Shown in pieces: positions 34,384 through 45,867 of a stretch of DNA of 64,000 nt. The notes below the pieces were generated by a model, which saw nothing but the letters and a program-made list of their open reading frames with translations, was not told where the DNA came from and searched no databases. The position numbers and the translations under genes are program-made. Position 1 is the first letter of the stretch. The number at the start of each line of letters is the position of its first letter. The stretch comes from Bacteroidota bacterium (GTDB lineage Bacteria; Bacteroidota; Bacteroidia; Chitinophagales; Chitinophagaceae), in NCBI GenBank assembly GCA_013288945.1, contig JABDAZ010000004.1:1606-65605 (forward strand). Direction: 5' to 3'.

Positions 34384-35178
34384 ATGAAAAAAACGCAATG
34401 CTGCCTGCTAGTTTTAATTGTATGTATTATCCAAAGTTGCGGCACAAATTATCCCAACTATGTAAGCCCACTCGAAAGCACTGCATTTCATTATTATGAT
34501 ATTCCTTTACAAACAGATTCAATAAAAACGGCAACATACATCAGCGGTACTATTTCTCTTGGAAGCAGTTTGGAGTCAAATGATTTTATTTATTCTTTCC
34601 AGGCAAATATTCACAGAAGCCATAACCTTGGCATGATACAAACTTATTATGGCGCCGGCATTACGGCAGGTTCGTTCCGCTTCGATCAGTTTGATTCTTA
34701 TATTCCATATCCATCTACCAATTATCATGGAATACCGCCAAAATTTTTTGGAGCTTACGGTATTAATGGCGGAATAAATGTTGTATTCAATTTCGGTTCT
34801 TTTGAATGGCGTGCAATTGGTATTGAAGGCGCTGCGTACAATGAGTTTGGCGGATATTTGAATTATAGAAAATCTGCGCCCGACTCCACTTCAAGCGTGC
34901 GCGAAACAAACAGTTTTACAAAATCAGTTGGTGGAACCACGGATCTTTTATGGAAAAAAAGACGCGGAACTGTCTTCGGTTATAAAATGGCAATTGGCGG
35001 ATTTTTTATTGCAGATAAAAATTTTAATGGCATTGAAAATTATCAAAGGCCCATGTATTTTTCCAACACATTGCATCTTACAAAAGGAAATATTACTGCA
35101 TTCTGGCAATTCAATATCGGCTCATATACAAGCGCATTTCAAATGGGCATTAATTATAAGTTGGGAACAAAAAAGTAA
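34384..35178 (+). CDS. Lipoprotein with outer-membrane strand pattern, paralog 1
   Basis: The 264-residue product has a lipoprotein signal (LIVCIIQSCGTN). It is clearly paralogous to the next gene. Shared segments include IPLQTDSIKTATYISG versus IPLQSDSLKGATYASG, IHRSHNLGMIQTYYGA versus IHRSNNFGNFQTFYGA, and YGINGGINVV versus YGFNGGINVV. Alternating strands ending in aromatic residues suggest a small beta barrel or sheet at the outer membrane. I do not recognise a named family. Confidence 0.75.
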   Translation: MKKTQCCLLVLIVCIIQSCGTNYPNYVSPLESTAFHYYDIPLQTDSIKTATYISGTISLGSSLESNDFIYSFQANIHRSHNLGMIQTYYGAGITAGSFRFDQFDSYIPYPSTNYHGIPPKFFGAYGINGGINVVFNFGSFEWRAIGIEGAAYNEFGGYLNYRKSAPDSTSSVRETNSFTKSVGGTTDLLWKKRRGTVFGYKMAIGGFFIADKNFNGIENYQRPMYFSNTLHLTKGNITAFWQFNIGSYTSAFQMGINYKLGTKK

Positions 35179-35219
35179 ATCATCCAATGCTTATTAATAA
35201 ATAAAACGCTCACCGATTT

Positions 35220-36050
35220 ATGAAAAAAAATTATACCTTTTTATTGTTGATTGTTTCTATTGTAGTTTTTTTTAGCAGCTGTTCGTCAAGTGCATATTTT
35301 TATAGCCCGTCAAACGCAACTTCTGTTCCTTATCATGCAATTCCTTTGCAGTCGGATTCACTAAAAGGTGCAACTTATGCAAGCGGAATTTTTAATGTAG
35401 GCGGCGCCAACCAGGATTGGCGCGATTGTGTTTTTGGATTCCAGGGGCGCATTCACCGGAGCAATAATTTTGGAAATTTCCAAACTTTTTATGGCGCTAA
35501 TATTTCTGTTGGCAGTTATCATATTGCCGAATTCTACGATGTTGATCACGTTAATTATTATCCTTACGACACGACTGTTTATCACAATTATGCTGAGAAT
35601 ACTTTTTATGGCTCTTATGGATTTAATGGCGGCATTAATGTAGTTGTTCCAACAAGGCATGGCGGTGAATGGAGAGCGATTGGCATTGAAACATCTTTGC
35701 AAAAAGAGTTTGGCAATTATTATACTTTCAGAAAAAATTTAGGAGACTCTTCGGCTACTGTTATTTTCAGAAAAAACGTAACGGGAACTGTTGGTTTGTA
35801 TACGGATATTATCGCCAAATCCAGGCACGGCGCGGAGTTTGGCTATAAAATGTCGTGGGGTTTTATGCTGAACCCGGAATCAGATTATTCACATATTTAC
35901 AGCAAGAATTCGATTAATCCTGTTGCTTACTTTTCAAATACTTTTCATTTTACTAAAGAAAAAGTGACCGGATTTGTTCAAATCAATTTGAGCAATAGCT
36001 ATGCTGGTAATATACAATTTGGAGTGAATTATAAATTGGGAAAGAAATAA
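35220..36050 (+). CDS. Lipoprotein with outer-membrane strand pattern, paralog 2
   Basis: The 276-residue product has a lipoprotein signal (IVVFFSSCSSS) and matches the upstream paralog along its length, including the last strand (FGVNYKLGKK versus MGINYKLGTKK). It lies 41 bases downstream in the same direction, so the pair is a tandem duplication and probably co-transcribed. Divergence is substantial, so the duplication is not recent. Confidence 0.75.
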   Translation: MKKNYTFLLLIVSIVVFFSSCSSSAYFYSPSNATSVPYHAIPLQSDSLKGATYASGIFNVGGANQDWRDCVFGFQGRIHRSNNFGNFQTFYGANISVGSYHIAEFYDVDHVNYYPYDTTVYHNYAENTFYGSYGFNGGINVVVPTRHGGEWRAIGIETSLQKEFGNYYTFRKNLGDSSATVIFRKNVTGTVGLYTDIIAKSRHGAEFGYKMSWGFMLNPESDYSHIYSKNSINPVAYFSNTFHFTKEKVTGFVQINLSNSYAGNIQFGVNYKLGKK

Positions 36051-36251
36051 AACGACATTTTATTTTTCCAATTCATTTGCATTAATAAAAAAGTTTGCGA
36101 AAATAATTGAGTGATTGATTATAAAACGCAGATGAATAAAGAACTAAAGTACAAGTGTGCGACGCAACTGAAGATGATTAATGAACAAATGTTCAGTAAA
36201 AAATTTTTTATTAATGAAGATCTATTAATACGTTTTTATTATTTGAAAAAT

Positions 36252-36272
36252 ATAACTCATAACTTATAATCC
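36252..36272. repeat. Heptad repeat, opposite orientation to the 2064 site
   Basis: Units ATAACTC, ATAACTT and ATAATCC run in tandem up to the base before the stop codon of the next gene. Read on the other strand they match the GTTATGA unit at 2064. Confidence 0.55.
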
Positions 36273-36273
36273 A

Positions 36274-36762
36274 TCACGTATTTATTTGCGCAAGCAAATC
36301 TTCCAAATCCAAGCGCTCGGTGAACATTTGCAAATTTCCGGCAGCATCAAAAGGCCATAATTCTTTTGGCCTGTCCCAATACAATTCAACGCCATTTCCA
36401 TCGGGATCGTTTAAATAAATCGCTTCGGAAACGCCATGATCAGAAGCGCCGGTTATTGGATATTTTGCGTCGATTAATCTTTGCAATGCAATGGCTAAAT
36501 CTTTTCTTGTTGGATAAACAATGGCTGTATGAAATAAACCAACCGCGTTAGATGCAGGCTGGGGGCCGTTTTTGCTGTACCAAGTATTTAAACCAATGTG
36601 ATGATGATAACCGCCGGCAGAAATAAAAACGGCGCTTTCACCATAACGCGCCATGATTTCAAAGCCGAGCAAATCTTTATAAAAAGCAAGCGCTTTATTA
36701 ATGTCTGAAACTTTCAAATGAACGTGGCCGATATGCGTTTGATCAGGAATTTTGTAGCTCAT
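36274..36762 (-). CDS. VOC-family dioxygenase-like protein (CatE type)
   Basis: The 162-residue protein has the vicinal-oxygen-chelate fold. IGHVHLKVSDINKALAFYKDLLGF (metal His at about 14) starts the first module and LFHTAIVYPT (His) the second. The chain ends in DPDGNGVELYWDRP with the metal Glu. It resembles one-half CatE-type catechol 2,3-dioxygenases, but many such proteins have other or unknown substrates. It begins three bases after the ABC-F gene stop, so the two form an operon. Confidence 0.82.
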   Translation of the reverse strand: MSYKIPDQTHIGHVHLKVSDINKALAFYKDLLGFEIMARYGESAVFISAGGYHHHIGLNTWYSKNGPQPASNAVGLFHTAIVYPTRKDLAIALQRLIDAKYPITGASDHGVSEAIYLNDPDGNGVELYWDRPKELWPFDAAGNLQMFTERLDLEDLLAQINT

Positions 36763-36765
36763 AAA

Positions 36766-38595
<1,830 letters not shown>

Positions 38596-38621
38596 TACAA
38601 CAATTTCCCTAATCTCAACTC

Positions 38622-39815
38622 CTAAATATAACTCAGCCACCAATGCTGGTGCGTGCTTTTGTATTTATTATACCATTTGCATAATGGATATAAAGTGAGG
38701 ATTACAAATATCCAAATCAGGTAAACAATTTTTAATGAATAACCAAATGTTGCGGGACGAAATAAGAATGGAATATTTGGTGAAACAATATCTTTTGATC
38801 CATATCCTGAAATATAAAATCCGATTACAGTTAATCCATGAATTAAAAACAAATGAAGGATATAATAAAAAAAAGGAACGCGCCCAAACACGGTGAAAAA
38901 ATCTGAGACTTTATTTTTTACATTTTCGAATAATGCAAGTGCGATTAATGCAGGCCCAATTATCATGCTGATATACATTAATGATGGCGGATATTTTGTA
39001 ACATTAATAAAAGAAAGAAATGTAAATACGGAATTTTTCTGAACACTCCACGGCGCTGGATCTCCATAAAGATTAATAAATCTTATTGCAATAAAAAACA
39101 AAATGGTAAGCGAACCAAGCATTAATAATTTTTTTCTTCTTTGCTCAACAGTAATATTTGGATCAAAGAATTTTCCTAAACAATATCCAAGGCACATTAA
39201 TCCAGTCCACGGAACAAACGCGTATAATATCAATGCAAAATGGTTTGGAAAAATTTCATAAATAGAAAAACGCGCATGATGTAAAAAATTCCACCAAAAA
39301 CCAACCTGCTGGTTGCGCGCGGCTTCCGGATAATCCAATAAATTATGACAGAATACAATCAACAAACCTGTTATTAATATCACACTAAAAGATGTGCGTA
39401 TTAATAAACCAATAATAACCATGCTGATTCCGATTGCCCAAATAACTTGTATAAATAATAAATTATAAAGCGGGTTAAAAGTCCAGCCAAGTGTAAGGAT
39501 TGTTATCTCTGCTAAAATGAGCCACAGCCCGCGTTTGATAAGAAAGATGCTGAGTTCTTTTTTTGTTTTTCTCAACCCTTGCAAATAAATGGAAGTGCCT
39601 GAAAGAAAAACAAAAATGGGCGCGCAATAATGTGTTATCCATCTTGTAAAAAAAAGTTGCGGCGTTGTTGTTTGCAAATTGGTTGCATCGCCCGTCATCG
39701 CTTGCACGTGAAAAAAATCACGCACATGATCAAGCGCCATGATGACCATAATAATTCCGCGCAATAAATCGATAGAAGTAATTCTTTTTTTAGGAGAAGC
39801 AATCAGCGTGTTCAT
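38622..39815 (-). CDS. Heparan-alpha-glucosaminide N-acetyltransferase-like membrane protein (DUF1624)
   Basis: The 397-residue protein has about ten membrane helices. It opens with the family hallmark SIDLLRGIIMVIMALDHVRDFF near residues 14-35 and continues with FTRWITHYCAPIFVFLSGTS. These mark the DUF1624/HGSNAT group, which moves acetyl groups across a membrane to sugars; the conserved His in ALDHVRDF is the presumed acetyl carrier. The acceptor in this organism is unknown but may be an envelope glycan. Confidence 0.85.
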   Translation of the reverse strand: MNTLIASPKKRITSIDLLRGIIMVIMALDHVRDFFHVQAMTGDATNLQTTTPQLFFTRWITHYCAPIFVFLSGTSIYLQGLRKTKKELSIFLIKRGLWLILAEITILTLGWTFNPLYNLLFIQVIWAIGISMVIIGLLIRTSFSVILITGLLIVFCHNLLDYPEAARNQQVGFWWNFLHHARFSIYEIFPNHFALILYAFVPWTGLMCLGYCLGKFFDPNITVEQRRKKLLMLGSLTILFFIAIRFINLYGDPAPWSVQKNSVFTFLSFINVTKYPPSLMYISMIIGPALIALALFENVKNKVSDFFTVFGRVPFFYYILHLFLIHGLTVIGFYISGYGSKDIVSPNIPFLFRPATFGYSLKIVYLIWIFVILTLYPLCKWYNKYKSTHQHWWLSYI

Positions 39816-39918
39816 GCAGTTTAGTTTTGTAATAAGGGATTACAAATTACTAATCTTGCAAATTATTACCAATAAAGAATGATTAACGGTTGATATCTTA
39901 TTTATTACTAAAATAAAA

Positions 39919-41751
39919 CTACTCAAGGTTCCATTCCATTTGAAGCTTGTTCAAATTTTTATACAAACCTTCATCAAGATTAATAAGCTGCTGATGTGTT
40001 CCGCTTTCTTTTACAATTCCTTTTTCCAAAACAATTATTTGATCGGCAGTTCTTATTGTTGATAAACGATGTGCAATTATAAATGATGTTCTGTTCTTCA
40101 TTAAATTTTCCAGCGCTTCCTGCACCAACGATTCAGATGCAGAATCAAGTGCGCTTGTTGCTTCATCAAGTATTAATAAAACAGGATCTTTTAAAATTGC
40201 GCGTGCAATCGCGATGCGCTGCCTTTGCCCGCCAGATAATTTTATTCCGCGTTCACCAACAATCGTATCATAACCTTCGGGAAAACTATTAATAAATTCA
40301 TGTGCGTGCGCTTGCTTTGCTGCAGATTCAATGTCAGCCTGCGTTGCGCCAGGTTTTCCATAGGCAATATTTTCGCGGATGGTTCCGCCAAATAATAAAA
40401 CATCTTGTGGCACCAGCGCCATTTGTTTTCTTAATTGTGATAAAGGAATTTGTGTTCCGTCTTTTCCATCGAATAATAATTTTCCATTTTGTGGTTCATA
40501 AAAACGCAATAATAAAGATGCGATGGTTGTTTTGCCTGCACCACTTGGCCCAACGATTGCAATGCGTTGCCCGGATTTTGCTTCAATGCTTACATCTTTT
40601 AATACACTCAATTCCGGCCGCGAAGGATAACTGAATGCGATGTTTTGCAAACTTACATTTCCTTTCAATTTATATTTTTCTTCAACTGGTTCATCGTTAA
40701 TAACCACATCTTCAGGAATTGATACCAACAGTTCGCGCACACGTTGCGTTGCACCTAAAGTTTTTTGTAATTGGCTATATAAATCTGCGAAGCCAGCCAT
40801 TGTTCCGCCTACAAATGCAGTGTATAAAACAAATGCAGTTAAACTACCGAAAGATAATTTTCCTGCCTGCATCATTCCTGTTCCATACCACACAACTAAT
40901 ACGATTGCACCAAACGTACTGAACAATAAAAATGAAACAAACAAGCCGCGGTACTTTCCATTTTTTACTGCAAGCTTCACCACTTCCTGCAAACTTTTTT
41001 TATAACGGCTTATCTCATACCATTCATTTGAAAATGCTTTTACGTTTGTAATTCCCTGCAAAGTTTCCTGCACAATAATGTTTGAATCTGCAAGCTGGTC
41101 CTGCGTTTGCTTGGCTGCTTTGCGAATGTATTTGCTGAACACAACTGCAATCACAACAATTATCGGAACAACTGCAAGCATTAATAAAGTTAATTTTGGA
41201 GAAATATAAAAGATGAGGATGATGCCGATTATTAATGTAAGAAAGCCGCGCAAAATTTCTGCAAGCGTTGTACTTACTGCGTCCTGAATCTGCGATAAAT
41301 CAGCGCTGATGCGGCTTGACAACTCTCCTACTCTTCGTTGCGCAAAAAATTCCATCGGCATCGTTATCATTTTTTGATACACATCTTTGCGCATATCTGC
41401 CAATGCCATTTCACCAACGGAAGTAAAAAGATAGATGCGCATAAATGAAAAAATCATTTGCACGCCAAGTACAGACATCATTATTATTGCAATATTTCCC
41501 GGAGTAAAATCAACCGGCGTTTTTATAATATTTGCATTCGCGCTGTCAATTAATTTTTTTAATAAATAAGGAAAAGACATCCCCGACAAAGCGGACAATG
41601 CAATGAATAATAAACCGCTTGCAAACTGCCAGCGATAAGGTTTTACATACCGGAATATTAATAACGCCTGCTTTAAATTTTCCTTTGTAAATTTTGCTTT
41701 TGGCAAATCAGGTTTTGCAGTACCATTGCTGTTGTTGTTATTTCTCGCCAT
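39919..41751 (-). CDS. MsbA-like ABC exporter (fused permease and ATPase)
   Basis: The 610-residue protein has an N-terminal type I exporter domain with six helices (about 35-340). The ATPase follows, with Walker A GPSGAGKTT near 405, Q-loop VPQDVLLFGG, signature LSGGQRQR and Walker B LLILDEATSALD, then the H-loop IIAHRLS. It works as a homodimer and probably exports lipid or drug-like compounds. The start is ATG, with a short Asn-rich leader. It lies between the HGSNAT-like gene and glk. Confidence 0.9.
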   Translation of the reverse strand: MARNNNNSNGTAKPDLPKAKFTKENLKQALLIFRYVKPYRWQFASGLLFIALSALSGMSFPYLLKKLIDSANANIIKTPVDFTPGNIAIIMMSVLGVQMIFSFMRIYLFTSVGEMALADMRKDVYQKMITMPMEFFAQRRVGELSSRISADLSQIQDAVSTTLAEILRGFLTLIIGIILIFYISPKLTLLMLAVVPIIVVIAVVFSKYIRKAAKQTQDQLADSNIIVQETLQGITNVKAFSNEWYEISRYKKSLQEVVKLAVKNGKYRGLFVSFLLFSTFGAIVLVVWYGTGMMQAGKLSFGSLTAFVLYTAFVGGTMAGFADLYSQLQKTLGATQRVRELLVSIPEDVVINDEPVEEKYKLKGNVSLQNIAFSYPSRPELSVLKDVSIEAKSGQRIAIVGPSGAGKTTIASLLLRFYEPQNGKLLFDGKDGTQIPLSQLRKQMALVPQDVLLFGGTIRENIAYGKPGATQADIESAAKQAHAHEFINSFPEGYDTIVGERGIKLSGGQRQRIAIARAILKDPVLLILDEATSALDSASESLVQEALENLMKNRTSFIIAHRLSTIRTADQIIVLEKGIVKESGTHQQLINLDEGLYKNLNKLQMEWNLE

Positions 41752-41843
41752 TTATTTTTATTAATAAAATGCAGATTTTTTGCCGCATCATTTTACATGC
41801 AGACGAACAAGAAGACAGAATATTTTACTTGACAATAATATTA

Positions 41844-42896
41844 TTAAACCTGCGCGCCGTAAGCACCATAATATGCTGCGCCAAGCAAAGCAGTTTTATC
41901 TTGTGTGATGATATGTAACGGCGCATTTTTTAATAAATCTTCCATGCGATCACAATCAAAATAGTTGGTGAGAAAAATTTCTTTTTGTAATAACGGAGCA
42001 ATCTTTGGCGGAATGCCGCCACCTAAAAATAGGCCGCCGGTTGCTTTCATTTTTAAAACAAGATTAGAAGATTCACGCGCGAGGTAACGAACAAAATGTT
42101 CCATTGCTTCCACGCAAATTTCATCTTTATTATCAACGGCGGCTTTGCTTATCACTGCCGAAGGATCATCTTTTGCAAGTTCTTCAGTTAACCATTGCGG
42201 TTCTTTTTTATTTCTTAACGAACGGACAAATAAATAAATATCATGAATGCCCGGACCTGCAACTAATTTTTCCCAACTAACAATGCCATATTTTTTTTGT
42301 AAGAAATGAAAGATATCAATATCAAAATCTGTACGCGGAGAAAAATCGCAATGGCCACCTTCAGTTGGAAATGGAAAATAATTTTTTCCATCCCAATATA
42401 AACCAGCTTCGCCCAAACCCGTGCCTGGCGCAATTATCGCCATGTTTCCTTTTGTATCAGGATTGCCATTGTGCAAAGTAATAATGTCTTCTTTTTTTAA
42501 CGCAGCCAAACCGTATGCAGTTACTTCCAAGTCATTTAATAATGAAACTTCTTGAGCGCCAATTGAGCTTTTAATTTCCGCCGCATCCATTTCTTCTTCC
42601 AGGTTTGTAATTTTTACTTTGCCATGAAACACAGGGCCGGCAACGCCTGCGCAAATACGATCAGGCGTTTCTAATTTATTTTCTTTCAAAAATTTTTGAA
42701 TCACTTCTGTAAATGAATGATGTTCTGCTGACTGATATTTTGCTTCCTTAATCAACTCAACATTATTTTGCGTAGCATTATACAACGCCATATTTATTTT
42801 TGTTCCGCCAACATCACCTGCAAGAATTTTAATTCCTTTCTCTGGAACCTGCGACTGGCGCGGAAAAAACAATGGTATTTGCAATTCGTTGTTCAT
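41844..42896 (-). CDS. glk: Glucokinase
   Basis: The 350-residue protein matches the Glk family: LAGDVGGTKINMALYN near residues 26-41, CAGVAGPVFHGKVKITNLEEEMD, LLNDLEVTAYGL with the catalytic Asp, APGTGLGEAGLYWDG and FPTEGGHCDFSPRT. It phosphorylates glucose with ATP. A -7 box TAATTTTG (complement of 42916-42923) lies 19 bases upstream of the ATG, but no well-spaced -33 box. It lies 53 bases downstream of the gluconokinase gene in the same direction. Confidence 0.92.
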   Translation of the reverse strand: MNNELQIPLFFPRQSQVPEKGIKILAGDVGGTKINMALYNATQNNVELIKEAKYQSAEHHSFTEVIQKFLKENKLETPDRICAGVAGPVFHGKVKITNLEEEMDAAEIKSSIGAQEVSLLNDLEVTAYGLAALKKEDIITLHNGNPDTKGNMAIIAPGTGLGEAGLYWDGKNYFPFPTEGGHCDFSPRTDFDIDIFHFLQKKYGIVSWEKLVAGPGIHDIYLFVRSLRNKKEPQWLTEELAKDDPSAVISKAAVDNKDEICVEAMEHFVRYLARESSNLVLKMKATGGLFLGGGIPPKIAPLLQKEIFLTNYFDCDRMEDLLKNAPLHIITQDKTALLGAAYYGAYGAQV

Positions 42897-42949
42897 ATAA
42901 ATAATTAAATAAAAACAAAATTAGTGAAAGCTTATTAAGCCATTTGTTA

Positions 42950-44470
42950 TTAAACAATGTTTGTTTGTAACTGAAGATTATTTAAAGTCGTAAACTCATC
43001 TTTCAGTTTATCATACAAAGAAATAAATATGGAATAATATTTTTGATAAATTTTATGCTCATTAATATTTGGTTCGAAAGTTTTATTAATAAAAATTATT
43101 TTTTTTTCTTCTTCCAAATTTTTTATTAATCCCGTAGCTAAAAAACCTATGAAAGCCGCGCCAATGGCGGAAGCATCAGCGCTGTTGGTTATATATACTT
43201 TTTTATTAAACATGTCTGCAATCATCTGCAACCAAAATTCAGATTGAATAAATCCGCCACTCACATAAATATTATTAATCGCACCAATTGTTTCTTCAAG
43301 CGAAGTGCCAACTTGTAGCAATGAAAAAGATATGCCTTCAACAACAGCGCGCGTGAAATGTTGTTGGGTATGTTTTGTATTAATACCAAAAAAAACACCG
43401 CGTGCATCTTCATTCCAAATCGGCGCGCGTTCTCCTAATAAATAAGGAAGAAATAATAAACCTTCCGAACCTGCAGGAATTGTTTTTGCTTCATCAATAA
43501 TTTCAGAAAAATTTCTGTTGCAGTTTGAAGATTTATTAATAAAATTTTCGACAAACCATTGCAACACAACTGCGCCATTATTAACCGCGCCGCCGGAAAC
43601 GTACCTATTTTCTGTAAGGATATAATTAAAAATGCGTTGCTTCACATCATGTTTTGGTTTTGCAGAGATCATCCGCAAAGCCGCGCTGGTACCGATTGTT
43701 AACGATGCATCGCCTTCGCTAACGGCATTGCTTCCAAGGTTTGCAAGGCAGCCGTCGCTTGCGCCAATAATAAAAGGAATATTATTAGGTAGATTTAATT
43801 GTGACTGAATTTTTTTATTAATACTCGTTTCAAAATATGTTGCTTGTTTTGGTTCTGATAAATAATTAGCATTAATATTTGCAAGTGCGAGCGATTGATC
43901 AAACCAATTAAAATTATAAATATCAAACAAACCAGTTGCAGATGCGATTGAATAATCAATTTCATATTTATTAAAAAATTGAAACCAGATATATTCTTTT
44001 ATTCCAATAAATTTTTTTGTTTTTGAAAAAATCTGCGGTTCATTTTCTTTCAACCAAATTATTTTACACAACGGCGACATGGAATGAATGGGCGTTCCCG
44101 TATGTTCATAAATTTTATTTCCAACCGATGTATTTTTTATTCTTGCTGCAATATTTTTACTTCTTGTATCGGCCCATGTAATTGCATTTGTTATTGGCAA
44201 ATCATTTTTATCAACTGCAATCAAACTATGCATTGCACAACTGAAACTTATGCCAGACAAGCCTTCTGTTGATTTTGTTTTTTCTAAAATTTCTTTTAAT
44301 GTATTAGTAACAGCTTGCAATAATGTTGCAGGATCGAGTTCGTGAAAACCTGTTTTTGTTATTAATGGAGAATAAGAAATATGTGCGCTTACAATTACTT
44401 TTCCGGTTAATGAAAATGCAACTGCCTTTGTTCCAGATGTGCCAATATCAACTCCGATGATATATTTCAT
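42950..44470 (-). CDS. gntK: Gluconokinase, FGGY family
   Basis: The 506-residue kinase has GVDIGTSGTKAVAFS at the start and SCAMHSLIAVDKNDLPITNAITWADTRS and YEHTGTPIHSMSPLCKIIWLKE in the first domain. The second domain carries IGASDGCLANLGSNAVSEGDASLTIGTS and VSGGFIQSEFWLQMIADMF. These central motifs are the ones typical of gluconate-specific members (GntK of Gram-positive type) rather than xylulose or glycerol kinases. With glk it suggests use of glucose and gluconate. Its neighbour set has no gluconate permease. Confidence 0.82.
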   Translation of the reverse strand: MKYIIGVDIGTSGTKAVAFSLTGKVIVSAHISYSPLITKTGFHELDPATLLQAVTNTLKEILEKTKSTEGLSGISFSCAMHSLIAVDKNDLPITNAITWADTRSKNIAARIKNTSVGNKIYEHTGTPIHSMSPLCKIIWLKENEPQIFSKTKKFIGIKEYIWFQFFNKYEIDYSIASATGLFDIYNFNWFDQSLALANINANYLSEPKQATYFETSINKKIQSQLNLPNNIPFIIGASDGCLANLGSNAVSEGDASLTIGTSAALRMISAKPKHDVKQRIFNYILTENRYVSGGAVNNGAVVLQWFVENFINKSSNCNRNFSEIIDEAKTIPAGSEGLLFLPYLLGERAPIWNEDARGVFFGINTKHTQQHFTRAVVEGISFSLLQVGTSLEETIGAINNIYVSGGFIQSEFWLQMIADMFNKKVYITNSADASAIGAAFIGFLATGLIKNLEEEKKIIFINKTFEPNINEHKIYQKYYSIFISLYDKLKDEFTTLNNLQLQTNIV

Positions 44471-44568
44471 TTGTGAAGATGCAGATGAAAAACTAAAGTA
44501 GTATTAATTTATGGAATGAAATATTTGCAGCAATAAATGAAACTTTGAAAATATTTTATTAATAATTA

Positions 44569-45696
44569 TTAAATAAAATCTTTCAGTTTTTCTACAACCA
44601 AATCTACTTCTTTTTTTGTGTTGTGTTTACTAAAAGAAAAACGAACCGTTATTAAATTTGGATTATTAGTAATAGTGCGAATTACATGAGAACCTTGCTC
44701 AACGCCGCTTGTACAGGCACTTCCGCCAGATGCGCAAATATTATTAATATCGAGGTTAAACAAAATCATTTCAGATTTTTCTGACTTTGGAAATGAAACA
44801 CTCAGTACCGTATACAAACTTTTTCCAAGCGTATCGCCATTAAAAGATATGCCTTTTATATTTTTTTCGAGTTGTTCTTTCATGTACAGTTTAAGGCTCT
44901 TGATATATGCACTGTCTTTTTCATGATTTGCCGTGGCGAGTTCAAGGGCTTTTGCAAAGCCAGCAATGCCATACACATTTTCAGTTCCTGCGCGCATATT
45001 TCTTTCCTGCGAACCGCCGTGTATGTATGGATTTATTTTTACGTTTTCATTAATGTATAAAATGCCAACGCCTTTTGGCCCGTGAAATTTATGGCTCGCG
45101 CCTGTTATAAAATGCACCGGCGTATTTCTTAAATCAAATGGAAAGTGGCCAACAGTTTGCACGGTATCGGAATGAAAAATGGCGTTGTATTTTTTACATA
45201 AATTTCCAACGGCATTAATGTCGAGAATATTTCCGATTTCATTATTTGCGTGCATTAATGTTACCAAACATTTTTCTTCACTTTCAGAAACGAGTTTTTC
45301 CAAATCTTCCATATCAATATGTCCGTTTGGCAACACCTTTACGTGGCTTAATTTTATTTCATCTTTGCTATGTAAATAATCTGTGCAATGCAGCGTGGCG
45401 TGGTGCTCCAGCGGAGACGTGATGATATGTTTACAACCTAAATCTTTTATCGCCGCATTAATAGCTGTGTTAGAACTTTCGGTTCCGCCGGATGTAAAAA
45501 ATATTTCTGCGGGATGCGCATTTAAAATTTTTGCAACAGATTTTCTCGCGGTTTCAATTGCCATGCGGCTTTCTCTTCCGTAAGAATATATTGATGATGG
45601 ATTCCCAAATTTTTCTGTGAGATAAGGCATCATTATTTCCAGCACTTCAGGATCGAGTGAAGTTGTTGCAGCATTATCGAAATAAATTCTTTGCAT
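44569..45696 (-). CDS. Cysteine desulfurase (IscS/NifS family)
   Basis: The start is taken as the ATG at 45696 (MQRIYFDNAATTSLD), 375 residues; seven more residues to 45717 are possible. PLP-binding residues appear in HANNEIG and HSDTVQTVGH, the Lys in TGASHKFHGPKG, and the mobile-loop Cys in SGGSACTSG. It removes sulfur from cysteine for Fe-S clusters or tRNA thiolation. A -7-like TATCTTTG (complement of 45715-45722) lies 18 bases upstream. No isc or suf partners are near. Confidence 0.93.
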   Translation of the reverse strand: MQRIYFDNAATTSLDPEVLEIMMPYLTEKFGNPSSIYSYGRESRMAIETARKSVAKILNAHPAEIFFTSGGTESSNTAINAAIKDLGCKHIITSPLEHHATLHCTDYLHSKDEIKLSHVKVLPNGHIDMEDLEKLVSESEEKCLVTLMHANNEIGNILDINAVGNLCKKYNAIFHSDTVQTVGHFPFDLRNTPVHFITGASHKFHGPKGVGILYINENVKINPYIHGGSQERNMRAGTENVYGIAGFAKALELATANHEKDSAYIKSLKLYMKEQLEKNIKGISFNGDTLGKSLYTVLSVSFPKSEKSEMILFNLDINNICASGGSACTSGVEQGSHVIRTITNNPNLITVRFSFSKHNTKKEVDLVVEKLKDFI

Positions 45697-45729
45697 AATA
45701 AGTTGTAAAAAATGCAAAGATATTAAAAA

Positions 45730-45850
45730 GTTGACGGTTGACAGATGACAGTTGACAGAAAAAAAATGGCTAATAGCAGGTAGCTATTAGCCGATTATTT
45801 TCTATATTTTATTATCAAATTCCGTCAACAGTCATCTGTCCACCGTCAAC
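45730..45850. repeat. 29-bp inverted heptad repeat enclosing a terminator
   Basis: The arms at 45730-45758 and 45822-45850 match over 29 bp with three mismatches. Each arm consists of 7-bp units of the type GTTGACG, GTTGACA, GATGACA, GTTGACA. Inside lies the perfect terminator hairpin at 45768-45792. The element fills nearly the whole gap between glmM and the desulfurase gene. Confidence 0.85.
45759..45792 (-). terminator. Terminator of glmM
   Basis: GGCTAATAGC at 45768-45777 and GCTATTAGCC at 45783-45792 form a perfect 10-bp stem with loop AGGTA. On the minus strand it is followed by eight T (complement of 45759-45766). Confidence 0.88.
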
Positions 45851-45867
45851 TAAATTTAATTATAAGG

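Noticed and set aside
38622..39815. O-antigen acyltransferase (Acyltransferase_3)
   Set aside because: The opening SIDLLRGIIMVIMALDHVRDFF fits the DUF1624/HGSNAT group better than Acyltransferase_3.
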